NCBI RefSeq assembly: GCF_001642795.1
Contig: NZ_LKEH01000017.1
Location: 211,390-275,389, forward strand
Source: Pseudomonas viridiflava
Lineage (GTDB): Bacteria; Pseudomonadota; Gammaproteobacteria; Pseudomonadales; Pseudomonadaceae
Direction: 5' to 3'
DNA length: 64,000 nucleotides
A program made the position numbers and the translations under genes. This document shows positions 26,533 to 34,926 of the stretch, one piece after another (position 1 is the stretch's first letter; each line of letters starts with the position of its first letter). A model generated the notes under the pieces. The model saw only the letters and a program-made list of their open reading frames with translations. It was not told where the DNA came from and did no database searches.

Positions 26533-26854
26533 ATAAAGCTCTTGATAAGTTTTTGAGTGTGATGTATTTGGCGACTCCCTGCCGGTGCAACCTGCATCAA
26601 GTTTTCGGCATCACAACTTCAAACTTTAAACTTAGAGCAAATATTCTTTTTATTTTAAACGTTGGCGACCATCTGTGAAAAATTAAATTCAAATATATTA
26701 ATCAGCTCAATAGTATTTGATAACGACACCCAACAAAAACCACTCAAAAGCATATGCCCAGATAGAATTAACACGCCTTTGAATACAAAGAATGGATTGC
26801 GCATCCGCCGTGAATGCGCAATCCGTCAGTTATAAATAACCAGACAGGCTCTGT
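26533..26854. other. AT-rich intergenic region before the chemoreceptor gene
   Basis: This 322-bp gap has a long A/T-rich core (about 26636-26720, with runs such as TTTTTATTTTAAA and AAATATATTAAT), probably holding the chemoreceptor promoter on the minus strand. No ORF is credible. Its right part holds the terminator-like hairpin of the next gene. Confidence 0.5.
26794..26824 (-). terminator. Hairpin downstream of indolepyruvate oxidoreductase gene
   Basis: A perfect 11-bp stem (GGATTGCGCAT / ATGCGCAATCC) with a 9-base loop lies 31 bases past the oxidoreductase stop on the minus strand, followed by a short T-rich stretch (ATTCTTTG). It fits an intrinsic terminator of moderate strength. Confidence 0.6.
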
Positions 26855-29800
26855 TTACGCCGCCACCTCATACAACTTCGGCGCAGCCACTTCTCCGTTT
26901 TCAAGAATGCGACGCAGCACATTCGCCTGCAACGCAGCAGCCTTCATTGCACTCTCCTTGACGTAGCCATAGCCGCGGATACGCTCAGGCAGGCGTGCCA
27001 GACTCAACGCAGTGTGACGATTGCCAGCCTGCAAGTGCTGCAGAATCAGCTCGACATCGCTGACGTAGCGCTCGATCAGCTCGCGCTCCTGACGACGCTC
27101 AAGGCTGCGGCCAAACGGATCGAGCGCGGTGCCACGCAGAAACTTGAATTTCGCCAGCACATCGAATGCCCGCAACATCCAGGGACCGAAGCTGCGTTTG
27201 CGCGGCTGCCCGGTGTGCGGGTCACGCTTGGCAAGCCATGACGGCGCCAGATGAAATTCAAGGCGGTAATCCCCTTCGAACTGCGCTTCCAGTTGCCGCG
27301 TGAAATCACCGTTGCTGTACAGGCGCGCCACCTCATATTCGTCCTTGTAAGCCAGCAGCTTGAAGTAGTTGAACGCAACGGCCTCGGTCAGCGTGGGCTG
27401 CTGACCGGGGAAGACCCTTGCTTCGGCATCCTGCACACGCTGTACGAGTTTGAGGTAGCGATCGGCATAGGCTTGGTTCTGGTACTCGGACAACGTGGCC
27501 AGATTGCTCTGGATGCGCTGTTCCAGCGTCAGTTGTGGCGGCTCGACGGGCTGCTGTTTCGGATTGACGAATGCTTCCACCGCAACCGGATCGTGGGCGG
27601 TGCGACGTCCCCACAGGAACGCCTGCTGGTTGAGACTGACTGAAACGCCGTTAAGCTCGATGGCCTTCTCGATGGCCTTCGACGTCAGCGGGATCAAGCC
27701 CAATTGATAGGCATAACCGAGCATGAACAGGTTGCTGGCGATACTGTCGCCCATCAACCGGGTCGCCAGCGAGGTGGCTTCGACGAAATGGGTCTTGTCC
27801 GCGCCCACCGCATCGATGATGGTCTGCTTCATGGCCTCGACCGGGAACACGGCATCCGGGTTGCGGGTGAACTCTGCAGTCGGCGTCTGCTGGCTGTTGA
27901 CCACCGCATGGGAAATCGCGCTGTCCAGCTTGGCAATCGCATCCGGCCCGGCTGCCACCAACAGGTCGCAACCCAATAGCAGATGCGCCTCGCCAGCGGC
28001 AATCCGCACGGCAAAGAGATCCTGCTGGCGCGCTGCGATGCGGATATGGCTGACCACTGGACCAAATTTCTGCGCCAGTCCGGCCTGATCCAGCACGCTG
28101 CAGCCTTTGCCTTCCAGATTGGCGGCGTAACCGAGCATTGCGCCCACGGTGGTCACACCGGTGCCACCGACGCCAGGCAGCAAAATATTGAATGGCCGCT
28201 CCAGTGAAGGCAGCGTCGGCTCCGGCAAGGTGGCGAACGCTTCGACCTGTTTGGGCAGGACCGGCTTGCGCAATTTGCCGCCGTGAACAGTGACGAAACT
28301 CGGGCAGAAGCCTTCGACGCAGCTGAAATCCTTGTTGCAGGCGTTCTGGTCGATTTCACGCTTGCGGCCCTGCGCAGTCTCCTTCGGCAGCACAGACAGA
28401 CAGCCGGATTTCACGCCACAGTCACCGCAACCCTCGCACACCGCCGGGTTGATCAACGCGCGTTTTTCCAGATCAGGCATCGTGCCGCGCTTACGGCGAC
28501 GGCGCTTCTCGGTGGCGCAGGTCTGGTCGTAGATGATCACCGACACGCCTTTGAACTCGCGAAGCTCGCGCTGCACGCTGTCCAGATCGCGTCGGTGATG
28601 GAACGTGGTGATCGGCGCGAAGCCTTCCCTGTTCGGGTATTTGTCCGGTTCGTCAGACACCAGGGCGATGCGCTGCACGCCTTCGTTGAACACCTGACGG
28701 CTCAGTTGATCGACGCGCAATACGCCATCGATAGGCTGCCCGCCGGTCATGGCCACGGCATCGTTGTAGAGAATCTTGTAGGTAATGTTGACCTTGGACG
28801 CGACAGCCGCCCGAAGCGCGAGATGGCCCGAGTGGAAATAGGTGCCATCACCCAGGTTCTGAAACACGTGCGGGGTATCGGTAAACGGTGCCTGACCGAT
28901 CCAGGTCACGCCCTCGCCGCCCATCTGGGTGAAGGTATCGGTCGCACGGTCCATCCAGATCGTCATGTAATGGCAGCCGATACCCGCCAGTGCACGGCTG
29001 CCTTCCGGTACTCGGGTAGAGGTGTTGTGCGGGCAGCCGGAACAGAAGTGCGGTGTGCGCTGGGTAGTGAACAGCGGCGCCTGCAGGGCTTTTTCCTTCT
29101 CGCTGAGAAACTGCAGGCGCGCGTCGATCTGCGCGCTGCTGTAGAACGGAGCAAGCCGTTTGGCGATGACCCGGGCGATCATCGCCGGAGTCAGTTCACT
29201 CAGGTTCGGCAACAGTGAGCGGCCCTGCTCGTCGAACTCGCCAACCACCACCGGGCGACGGTCTACCGGCCAGTTGTACAGCTGGCCGGTCAACTGGTCT
29301 TCGATGACGCTGCGCTTTTCTTCGACCACCAGAATCTCGTCCAGACCCTGGGCGAAGTCATGCACCGATACCGGCTCCAGCGGCCAGCTCATTCCGACTT
29401 TGAGCACGCGAATGCCGACCTGATCGCAGAGTTGCTCATCGATGCCCAGCTCTTCGAGCGCTTGGCGCACATCCAGATAGGATTTGCCTGTGGTCACGAT
29501 ACCCAGACGCGGCTGGGCAGAATCGATGACCACCTTGTTCAGTTCATTGGCACGAGCAAACGCCCTGGCGGCGTAGATCTTGTAAGTGTTGAGGCGCGCT
29601 TCCTGGGCCAGCGGTGGATCCGGCCAGCGAATGTGCAGGCCGCCTTCGGGCAGCTCAAAATCTTCGGGAATGCGGGTCTGCATGCGCAACGGATCGACTT
29701 CGACGACCGCAGAAGAGTCGACGTTTTCTGCGATGGTCTTCATCGCCACCCAGCAACCGCTGTAGCGCGAAAGCTCCCAGCCAATGATGCCGTAGTCGAG

Positions 29801-30337
29801 GATTTCCTGAACGTTGCTGGGATTGAGCACCGGAATCATCGAGGCGATGAAGGCGTGTTCGCTCTGGTGCGCAATGGTCGACGACTTGCAGCCGTGATCA
29901 TCGCCCGCGAGGATCAGCACCCCGCCGTTGGCCGCAACGCCAGCCGAGTTGCCGTGCTTGAAGACGTCACCGCAACGATCGACACCCGGTCCCTTGCCGT
30001 ACCAGAGTGCGAACACCCCGTCGTACTTGCCCTGAGGAAACAGATTGACCTGCTGGCTGCCCCATACGGCAGTGGCTGCGAGTTCTTCGTTGATGCCCGG
30101 CTGGAAATGAATGGCGTTCTGCTGGAGATAATCCTTCGCATCCCACAGGCTTTTGTCCAGATTGCCCAGCGGCGAGCCGCGATAGCCGGAAATGAAACCC
30201 GCCGTATTGAGCCCGCGCGCTTCGTCACGCTGCTTCTGCAGCATCGGCAGCCGGGTCAGCGCCTGTGTTCCGGTGAGGTACAGGTTGCCGGTGGCGAGCC
30301 GGTATTTATCGTCCAGACGAATATCAGCCAGGGTCAT
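26855..30337 (-). CDS. Indolepyruvate ferredoxin oxidoreductase, fused subunits
   Basis: A giant 1160-residue enzyme that decarboxylates aryl-pyruvates to aryl-acetyl-CoA, passing electrons to ferredoxin. It starts with the pyruvate-binding/thiamine region (GFISGYRGSPLGNLDKSL, near residue 50), followed by a TPP-binding domain (PHFCSGCPHNTSTRVPEGSRALAGIGCH, residues about 430-457). A cysteine-rich cluster segment follows (CEGCGDCGVKSGC...CNKDFSCVEGFCPSF, about residues 630-680), then the gamma-type domain (LLPGVGGTGVTTVGAML). The fusion of IorA- and IorB-like parts is normal for Proteobacteria. It is used in aromatic or branched amino acid breakdown. The divergent Lrp-type gene 185 bases away is its probable activator. 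Confidence 0.93.
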   Translation of the reverse strand: MTLADIRLDDKYRLATGNLYLTGTQALTRLPMLQKQRDEARGLNTAGFISGYRGSPLGNLDKSLWDAKDYLQQNAIHFQPGINEELAATAVWGSQQVNLFPQGKYDGVFALWYGKGPGVDRCGDVFKHGNSAGVAANGGVLILAGDDHGCKSSTIAHQSEHAFIASMIPVLNPSNVQEILDYGIIGWELSRYSGCWVAMKTIAENVDSSAVVEVDPLRMQTRIPEDFELPEGGLHIRWPDPPLAQEARLNTYKIYAARAFARANELNKVVIDSAQPRLGIVTTGKSYLDVRQALEELGIDEQLCDQVGIRVLKVGMSWPLEPVSVHDFAQGLDEILVVEEKRSVIEDQLTGQLYNWPVDRRPVVVGEFDEQGRSLLPNLSELTPAMIARVIAKRLAPFYSSAQIDARLQFLSEKEKALQAPLFTTQRTPHFCSGCPHNTSTRVPEGSRALAGIGCHYMTIWMDRATDTFTQMGGEGVTWIGQAPFTDTPHVFQNLGDGTYFHSGHLALRAAVASKVNITYKILYNDAVAMTGGQPIDGVLRVDQLSRQVFNEGVQRIALVSDEPDKYPNREGFAPITTFHHRRDLDSVQRELREFKGVSVIIYDQTCATEKRRRRKRGTMPDLEKRALINPAVCEGCGDCGVKSGCLSVLPKETAQGRKREIDQNACNKDFSCVEGFCPSFVTVHGGKLRKPVLPKQVEAFATLPEPTLPSLERPFNILLPGVGGTGVTTVGAMLGYAANLEGKGCSVLDQAGLAQKFGPVVSHIRIAARQQDLFAVRIAAGEAHLLLGCDLLVAAGPDAIAKLDSAISHAVVNSQQTPTAEFTRNPDAVFPVEAMKQTIIDAVGADKTHFVEATSLATRLMGDSIASNLFMLGYAYQLGLIPLTSKAIEKAIELNGVSVSLNQQAFLWGRRTAHDPVAVEAFVNPKQQPVEPPQLTLEQRIQSNLATLSEYQNQAYADRYLKLVQRVQDAEARVFPGQQPTLTEAVAFNYFKLLAYKDEYEVARLYSNGDFTRQLEAQFEGDYRLEFHLAPSWLAKRDPHTGQPRKRSFGPWMLRAFDVLAKFKFLRGTALDPFGRSLERRQERELIERYVSDVELILQHLQAGNRHTALSLARLPERIRGYGYVKESAMKAAALQANVLRRILENGEVAAPKLYEVAA

Positions 30338-30522
30338 GCGATTACCTCTCTTGTTTTTATTCAGGCTTTCTTATGAGTAAGGTCCATCTCGCCGGTAAGG
30401 TCCAGCCGGCGGCCTTGTCATTAGACTGCCTGTAGAAAAGAGGCTTTTTCTTTCTAAATTGGCAGATATCTGCTGATATTGAGCATGCCCTTTTCGAAAA
30501 AAACAAAAAACAAGGTCAATTC

Positions 30523-30990
30523 ATGCAGCTTAAATTGAGCCCTATCGATCGCAAGATTCTCCGCCTGTTGCAACATGACGCCGATCTGTCGGCGGCAGAG
30601 ATTGCCGAGCGTGTCGAGCTGTCGCAGTCACCCTGCTGGCGACGCATACACAGACTTCAGGAGGAAGGCGTGATCGAGCGCACCGTTGCTTTGCTCAGCG
30701 CGCAAAAGCTGGGGCTGAGCATGACAGTGTTTGTCGAGGTCAAGCTTTCAGGCCACGGCAGGCGGTATCTGGCCGAGTTCGAAGAAGCGATCATCGGCCA
30801 CCCGGAGGTGCTGGAGTGCTACACCATGGCGGGCGGCATGGACTTCATGCTTAAGGTCGTGGCACAGGACATTGCGAGCTACGAGCGCTTTCTGCGCGAC
30901 CATCTGCTGCAACTGCCGCACGTGCACGAAGCACACTCCAACATCGCCATGAGCACGGTCAAGCGCACGACAGAACTGCCGCTGGACTGA
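30523..30990 (+). CDS. Lrp/AsnC-family transcriptional regulator
   Basis: A 155-residue regulator with an N-terminal helix-turn-helix (PIDRKILRLLQHDADLSAAEIAERVELSQSPCWRRIHRLQEEGVIER, residues 6-52) and a C-terminal RAM ligand domain (ECYTMAGGMDFMLKVVAQDIASYERFL). Such proteins sense amino acids as octamers. It faces away from the indolepyruvate oxidoreductase gene, suggesting that it senses an aromatic or branched amino acid and activates that gene. An AAGG ribosome site precedes its ATG. Confidence 0.93.
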   Translation: MQLKLSPIDRKILRLLQHDADLSAAEIAERVELSQSPCWRRIHRLQEEGVIERTVALLSAQKLGLSMTVFVEVKLSGHGRRYLAEFEEAIIGHPEVLECYTMAGGMDFMLKVVAQDIASYERFLRDHLLQLPHVHEAHSNIAMSTVKRTTELPLD

Positions 30991-31088
30991 GGACGAGGAA
31001 GAGACAGTGAGGAAAAGACGCAATCCATCGACGAGCGCCAATGGATTGTTTCTTTCTATGAGGATGCCAAAACATTTGACTGGCAAAT

Positions 31089-31107
31089 GATAATGATTAT
31101 TATTGCA
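31089..31107. promoter_or_regulatory. Fur box in front of the PrrF-type sRNA
   Basis: The 19-mer starting GATAATGATTATTATT matches the consensus Fur box (GATAATGAT repeats) at about 14 of 19 positions. It ends about two bases before the inferred sRNA start, so bound Fur would block the promoter when iron is plentiful. This is the layout of known prrF genes. Confidence 0.85.
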
Positions 31108-31108
31108 T

Positions 31109-31222
31109 CAGCTGGTCGCGAGACTGGCTGGATAACCTGGAAGTCTTAGGTCGGCTTGCAGATTATCTCCTCATCAGGCTAATCACGGTTTTTGACCCGG
31201 CTTTTTTGCCGGGTCTTTTTTT
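31109..31222 (+). ncRNA. prrF: PrrF-type iron-responsive small RNA
   Basis: About 114 bases with the hallmarks of Pseudomonas PrrF: a 5' end close to AACTGGTCGCGAG (here AGCTGGTCGCGAGACTGG), the conserved internal target-pairing stretch CAGGCTAATCACGG starting at 31175, and an intrinsic terminator (8-bp GACCCGGC stem, T6 loop, T7 tail) at 31194-31222. A Fur box overlaps the promoter. PrrF RNAs, with Hfq, shut down iron-using genes such as sodB and TCA-cycle mRNAs when iron is scarce. P. syringae group genomes are thought to carry two separate copies; whether this is prrF1 or prrF2 cannot be told. The exact 5' end is inferred. Confidence 0.88.
31194..31222 (+). terminator. Intrinsic terminator of the PrrF sRNA
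   Basis: Stem GACCCGGC / GCCGGGTC (31194-31201 and 31208-31215) with a six-T loop is followed by seven T residues. It is a strong rho-independent terminator and forms the 3' end of the sRNA. Confidence 0.95.
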
Positions 31223-31377
31223 GGTTTTTTCGCTGCTTCAGGCTAATGAAGTCTGGGGTGTTGCACGGTGTTTCAGAATGGCGCTGATGATATCAGTGCA
31301 ACGCTGCATGAGGTCAGTTTTTTACGCCGACAATGACTGAAACCTTCAGATAAATCGCAATTGCAGCGCCTTTTCAC

Positions 31378-31394
31378 TTGAGAACGATTCTCGC
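31378..31394. promoter_or_regulatory. Second Fur-like box upstream of the sigma/FecR fusion gene
   Basis: GAGAA-CGA-TTCTC is a perfect 5-bp inverted repeat (31380-31392) resembling Pseudomonas Fur boxes of the GAGAATnATTCTC form. It lies about 85-95 bases before the chosen start of the next gene, where Fur control of FecI-type sigma genes is common. Taken alone it is a weaker match than the PrrF box. Confidence 0.55.
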
Positions 31395-31450
31395 ATTCAC
31401 TAGGCTGAATGTGTCATGGATGAAACCTATAGGTTCAAGGAAGAATTTCT

Positions 31451-31483
31451 ATGGAAGATCAGCGAGCGATACATCATGAGTAG
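31451..31483 (+). CDS. Ten-residue leader ORF overlapping the sigma/FecR fusion start
   Basis: A short ORF (MEDQRAIHHE) starts at 31451 behind a strong AAGGAAG site and stops at 31483, eight bases into the chosen start region of the fusion gene, whose own ATG at 31476 lacks a good ribosome site. This suggests translational coupling, as in the E. coli uof-fur pair. It could equally be chance. Confidence 0.4.
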   Translation: MEDQRAIHHE

Positions 31484-32018
31484 TCAGCTCTCGCCCTTGT
31501 TGCCCCTGCCCGCCACGGTGCCGGACCTGGCTCCGTCAGCGCGTACGATCGAAACCTGCCACACCCTCGGCAGACTGTCGCGCCGTACCCGGCAGATTTT
31601 CCTGCTCAGCCGCCTCGACGGTTTGCCCTACGCAGAGATTGCCCGCTTCCTAGATGTCGATGTCGCCAAGGTAGAGCGCGCCATGGTTCGCGTGCTCAGG
31701 CAGGCCCATGGCTGCGCCTCCGATTCCGCCCTCGATGGTCAGACCATTCAGGAACAGGCAAGCCGCTGGTACGTGCATCTGCAAAGCCCAAGCGCGACTG
31801 CCAGCGAGCGGATCGAATTTCGGCACTGGCTCGACGCGGACTCCAGCCACTTGGCGGCGTTTCAGAGCTGTGAGCGCATCTGGCGCGAACTTCAGGCCCC
31901 GGCTTCATTGCTGGGAATCGGCGGCTGGCACCGGCGCAAACGGCGCGTGTATCTCGCCTGGTGCCTGCTGACCACGTTGCTGTGCAGCCTGATGGTCACG
32001 GCCGAGGTACTTTCCTGA
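31476..32018 (+). CDS. Fusion of sigma-70 region 4 with FecR-like DUF4880 and a membrane anchor
   Basis: A 180-residue protein that joins pieces of two partners normally encoded by separate genes. Residues about 20-75 (LGRLSRRTRQIFLLSRLDGLPYAEIARFLDVDVAKVERAMVRVLRQ) are sigma region 4 of the FecI type. Residues about 88-140 (QEQASRWYVHLQSPSATASERIEFRHWLDADSSHLAAFQSCERIWREL) are the cytoplasmic DUF4880 domain of FecR anti-sigma proteins. A single membrane span ends the protein (VYLAWCLLTTLLCSLMVTAEVL). Sigma region 2 and the periplasmic FecR domain are missing. The start at 31476 is chosen for coupling to a leader ORF; 31416 is an in-frame alternative. A Fur-like box lies upstream. Confidence 0.75.
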   Translation: MSSQLSPLLPLPATVPDLAPSARTIETCHTLGRLSRRTRQIFLLSRLDGLPYAEIARFLDVDVAKVERAMVRVLRQAHGCASDSALDGQTIQEQASRWYVHLQSPSATASERIEFRHWLDADSSHLAAFQSCERIWRELQAPASLLGIGGWHRRKRRVYLAWCLLTTLLCSLMVTAEVLS

Positions 32019-32091
32019 CGCTGAATGACCGTTTCAGAGAAGTCCGTGACGAGCCGATCGGTGTAAAGTGGCTGCCTTGAACGCACAACAT

Positions 32092-33243
32092 ATGCAGGCA
32101 CGCACCTTGACCCTCATCATCGACGCAGACTTCGACAGCGGCAACATTCAAGTTCTGGATGCCAGCAACCCGGCTCGCATCAAACTGGCCATCCGACCTG
32201 ACACGCAAAGTGGCCATTTTCAGTGGTTCCACTTCAAGGTCGAAGGCATGGAGGTCGGCGCACCCCACACCTTCAGCCTGACCAACGCCAGCGAATCGAC
32301 GTTCAACAGCGCGTGGACCGGTTATCACGCTGTCGCGTCCTATGATCACGAAGAATGGTTCCGGGTGCCGTCCGGGTTCGATGGCAAGGCACTCGATTTC
32401 AGCCTGTCGCCGAGCCAGCCGCAGGTCTGGTTCGCGTATTTCGAACCCTACAGCCGCGAGCGTCATGAAAGGCTGATCGAGCAGGCTCAGGAACAGGCCG
32501 GGATGCAGCTGCTGGAGACCGGAAAGAGCGTCGAGGGCCGCGATATTCAGTTGCTGCGCAAAGGCGACGGTGCGCAAGGCAAACGCAACATCTGGATCAT
32601 CGCCCAGCAGCATCCCGGTGAGCACATGGCCGAATGGTTCATGGAGGGCGTTATCGAGCGTCTTCAGCAGGACGACGATGCGGCCATGCAGCAGCTACTG
32701 GCCAGTGCAGACCTGTATCTGGTGCCAAACGTGAACCCCGACGGCGCGTTCCACGGTCATCTGCGCACCAATGCCAAAGGCAAGGACCTGAACCGTGCTT
32801 GGCAGGACAGCACCGAGGAACTCAGCCCTGAGGTGTTTTTCGTCAAACAGCAGATGGAACACTACGGCGTCGACCTGTTCCTGGACGTGCATGGTGACGA
32901 AGAAATCCCTTACGTTTTCACTGCAGCCTGCGAAGGCAATCCGGGCTACACCGCCAAACAACAGCAATTGGAAGAGCAATTCCGTCGTCGCCTGGGTGAG
33001 ATCACGGTCGATTTCCAGAGTGTGTACGGCTACCCGCGCAGCGCTCCAGGCCAGGCCAACATGAACCTGGCCTGCAACAGCATTGGCGAACGTTACAAAT
33101 GCCTGGCCCTGACGCTGGAGATGCCGTTCAAGGACAACGACAACGCCCCTGATCCGATCACCGGCTGGTCAGGCAAACGCTCGGCGCAGTTGGGCAAGGA
33201 CGTGCTGAGCGTGCTGACGGAAATGGTTCAGGATCTGCGCTGA
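32092..33243 (+). CDS. M14-type zinc carboxypeptidase (cytosolic CCP-like)
   Basis: A 383-residue metallopeptidase. The N-terminal 125 residues form a beta-rich domain (FDSGNIQVL...FQWFHFKVEG) typical of cytosolic carboxypeptidases. The M14 zinc site is H174/E177 (QHPGEH) and H267 (LDVHGDE), with NPDGAFHGHLRTNAKGKDLNRAW supplying substrate binders. The eukaryotic relatives trim glutamate tails; the bacterial substrate is unknown. There is no signal peptide, so it is cytoplasmic. The ATG at 32092 is chosen; GTG at 32068 is an alternative. Confidence 0.88.
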   Translation: MQARTLTLIIDADFDSGNIQVLDASNPARIKLAIRPDTQSGHFQWFHFKVEGMEVGAPHTFSLTNASESTFNSAWTGYHAVASYDHEEWFRVPSGFDGKALDFSLSPSQPQVWFAYFEPYSRERHERLIEQAQEQAGMQLLETGKSVEGRDIQLLRKGDGAQGKRNIWIIAQQHPGEHMAEWFMEGVIERLQQDDDAAMQQLLASADLYLVPNVNPDGAFHGHLRTNAKGKDLNRAWQDSTEELSPEVFFVKQQMEHYGVDLFLDVHGDEEIPYVFTAACEGNPGYTAKQQQLEEQFRRRLGEITVDFQSVYGYPRSAPGQANMNLACNSIGERYKCLALTLEMPFKDNDNAPDPITGWSGKRSAQLGKDVLSVLTEMVQDLR

Positions 33244-33269
33244 CGGTAATAGATGTCGTCCGGGAAACC

Positions 33270-33470
33270 GAATCGCCGACAAGCCGCCTATTATCGAACA
33301 ACGCGTAATAGGCTGAATGGACACGCCTCTTATCAAACAACCTGTAATCCACTGAAGAAACGCGATTTTGTGGGAGCGGACTTGTCCGCGAAGAGGTGGT
33401 ACAGCCGATGAAGGATCAGCGACTGAAATGCAGCATTCGCGGACAAGTCCGCCCCCACAGTCCGGTATTT
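33270..33470. repeat. Second REP type with two linker copies (intergenic)
   Basis: The 353-bp gap between convergent genes holds no credible gene. A palindrome of a different REP type, GTGGGAGCGGACTTGTCCGCG, occurs at 33370-33392 with its inverted partner at 33436-33458 (one mismatch). Two copies of the linker (TTATCGAACAACGCGTAATA at about 33290 and TTATCAAACAACCTGTAATC at about 33330) precede it, with a partial GCCGACAAGCCGCC element between 33274 and 33288. Confidence 0.85.
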
Positions 33471-33596
33471 GCCGCGCGACAGCGCTACGTCGAAGACGCA
33501 GTGGCGCATCCCGCGGTCCGGTGTCTGCGCGACGTCGAGGACATGATGAGGCCTCCCGAAGAGGATGGCGTTTGCCCGGCAGATTCGGGTCAGCAA

Positions 33597-34820
33597 TCAC
33601 GCGACACGTTCATCCCGCGCCGTGCCTGCGCCCGCAGCACGGTGCACCAGCAATCCGGCCAGCGCCATCAATGCCAGCACGATAACGATCCCACCATAGA
33701 CGTTACTGGTCATTACCAGACCAAACGAACGCGCAGCAAAACCGGCTGCCAGCGCTGGCATGCAGAACGCCAGATAGCTAAGCACCAGAAAGGCCGACAT
33801 CAGACCCGCTCGCTCATGTGCGTGCGCCGTCGGCATGAGCATGCGCAACGCGCCGAGAAAACTCGATCCAAAGCCAATTCCTGCGATCATCGCCCCACAA
33901 AAGAACAGCCAGAGCACGCCTGAGTTGACGGCCAGCAGAATCACCGCGACTCCGACGATCATGAAACTTGCCCCGACCCAGAGCCCCAGCTCTGGAGCAC
34001 GCTGGCGCAGGATCATAATGGCCAGCGCACCACTCAGCGTCAGTGCCGCAACTGCAAGTCCGCCATCCAGCGGCGAAGTCGAACCTGTGGCAGCGGCCAG
34101 CAAGGACGGACTCAATGACAGAAAAAATCCTCCCAGTGCCCAGGCGGCTATGTCCACCGGAAGCACCAGCCACAGCATGCGTCTGGCCTGCACAGGCACG
34201 TGCAGCGAAGGTTTCAGGGACTGCCATGCGCCCGGTTGCGGACTGACCGTCTCGGGCACTCGCTTCAGGTAAAGCGCCTGCGCCAGAAAGGCCGCCAACA
34301 GCAGGCAGTAAGCCAGCAACAAAGGATGCGGCGCGAACTGCACCAGCAGCGCTGTACCCAATGCACCGACCGCCATACCCAACATCGGGGAAATGCTGTT
34401 GATCAGCGGTCCACGGACCTGATCACTGTCCAGCAACGCTGCGCCCAGCGCACTGGCAGCCAGCCCGGTAGCGAAACCTTGAAGCAGCCGCGCGATCACC
34501 AGCCAGGTCACATCCGTGGCGGCGATGAAGCACAGCATGGAGGCTGCCTGGATCAGCAAGGCACCGAGAATGACCGGGCGACGTCCCAGATAATCGGAGA
34601 GTGATCCGCCCATCAACAGCGCTGCGAGCAGGCTGAATGCATAGACCGCGAAAATCAGCGTGAGCATCCCGGAAGAAAAACCCCACGCTTCCTGATACAA
34701 GTGATACAGCGGCGTAGGCGTGCTGGATGCGGCAAAGAAACACAGGGTCGTGAAGGCCAGAAAGACCAGATGGCTTTGCCCCCGGCTATCGGGCTGCGGG
34801 TTCTGCAAAGATAGGGACAT
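33597..34820 (-). CDS. MFS transporter
   Basis: A 407-residue permease with twelve hydrophobic helices, of the drug/sugar efflux major-facilitator type. Motif A-like GGSLSDYLGRRPVILG (residues about 70-85) lies between helices 2 and 3. The divergent TetR-type gene 106 bases away is its likely repressor, as in many efflux pairs. No nearby gene indicates a substrate. The start at 34820 follows a GAGAGTGTACCC leader; an in-frame ATG at 34835 is an alternative. Confidence 0.88.
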   Translation of the reverse strand: MSLSLQNPQPDSRGQSHLVFLAFTTLCFFAASSTPTPLYHLYQEAWGFSSGMLTLIFAVYAFSLLAALLMGGSLSDYLGRRPVILGALLIQAASMLCFIAATDVTWLVIARLLQGFATGLAASALGAALLDSDQVRGPLINSISPMLGMAVGALGTALLVQFAPHPLLLAYCLLLAAFLAQALYLKRVPETVSPQPGAWQSLKPSLHVPVQARRMLWLVLPVDIAAWALGGFFLSLSPSLLAAATGSTSPLDGGLAVAALTLSGALAIMILRQRAPELGLWVGASFMIVGVAVILLAVNSGVLWLFFCGAMIAGIGFGSSFLGALRMLMPTAHAHERAGLMSAFLVLSYLAFCMPALAAGFAARSFGLVMTSNVYGGIVIVLALMALAGLLVHRAAGAGTARDERVA

Positions 34821-34926
34821 GGGTACACTCTCCACTGATGCAACCTTTTAAAGCCATTAATTAGCTTTTGCGGAGTGTGCTGTCTGATGCCGCTTAAAGC
34901 AAATACTTTGTGTTAAGGTCCGCCGT

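Noticed and set aside
25495..26556. Plus-strand ORF of 353 codons
   Set aside because: Antisense of the chemoreceptor gene; Gly/Gln/His-rich translation without a fold.
28283..30376. Two plus-strand ORFs of over 300 codons
   Set aside because: Antisense of the indolepyruvate oxidoreductase gene, whose own motifs are complete.
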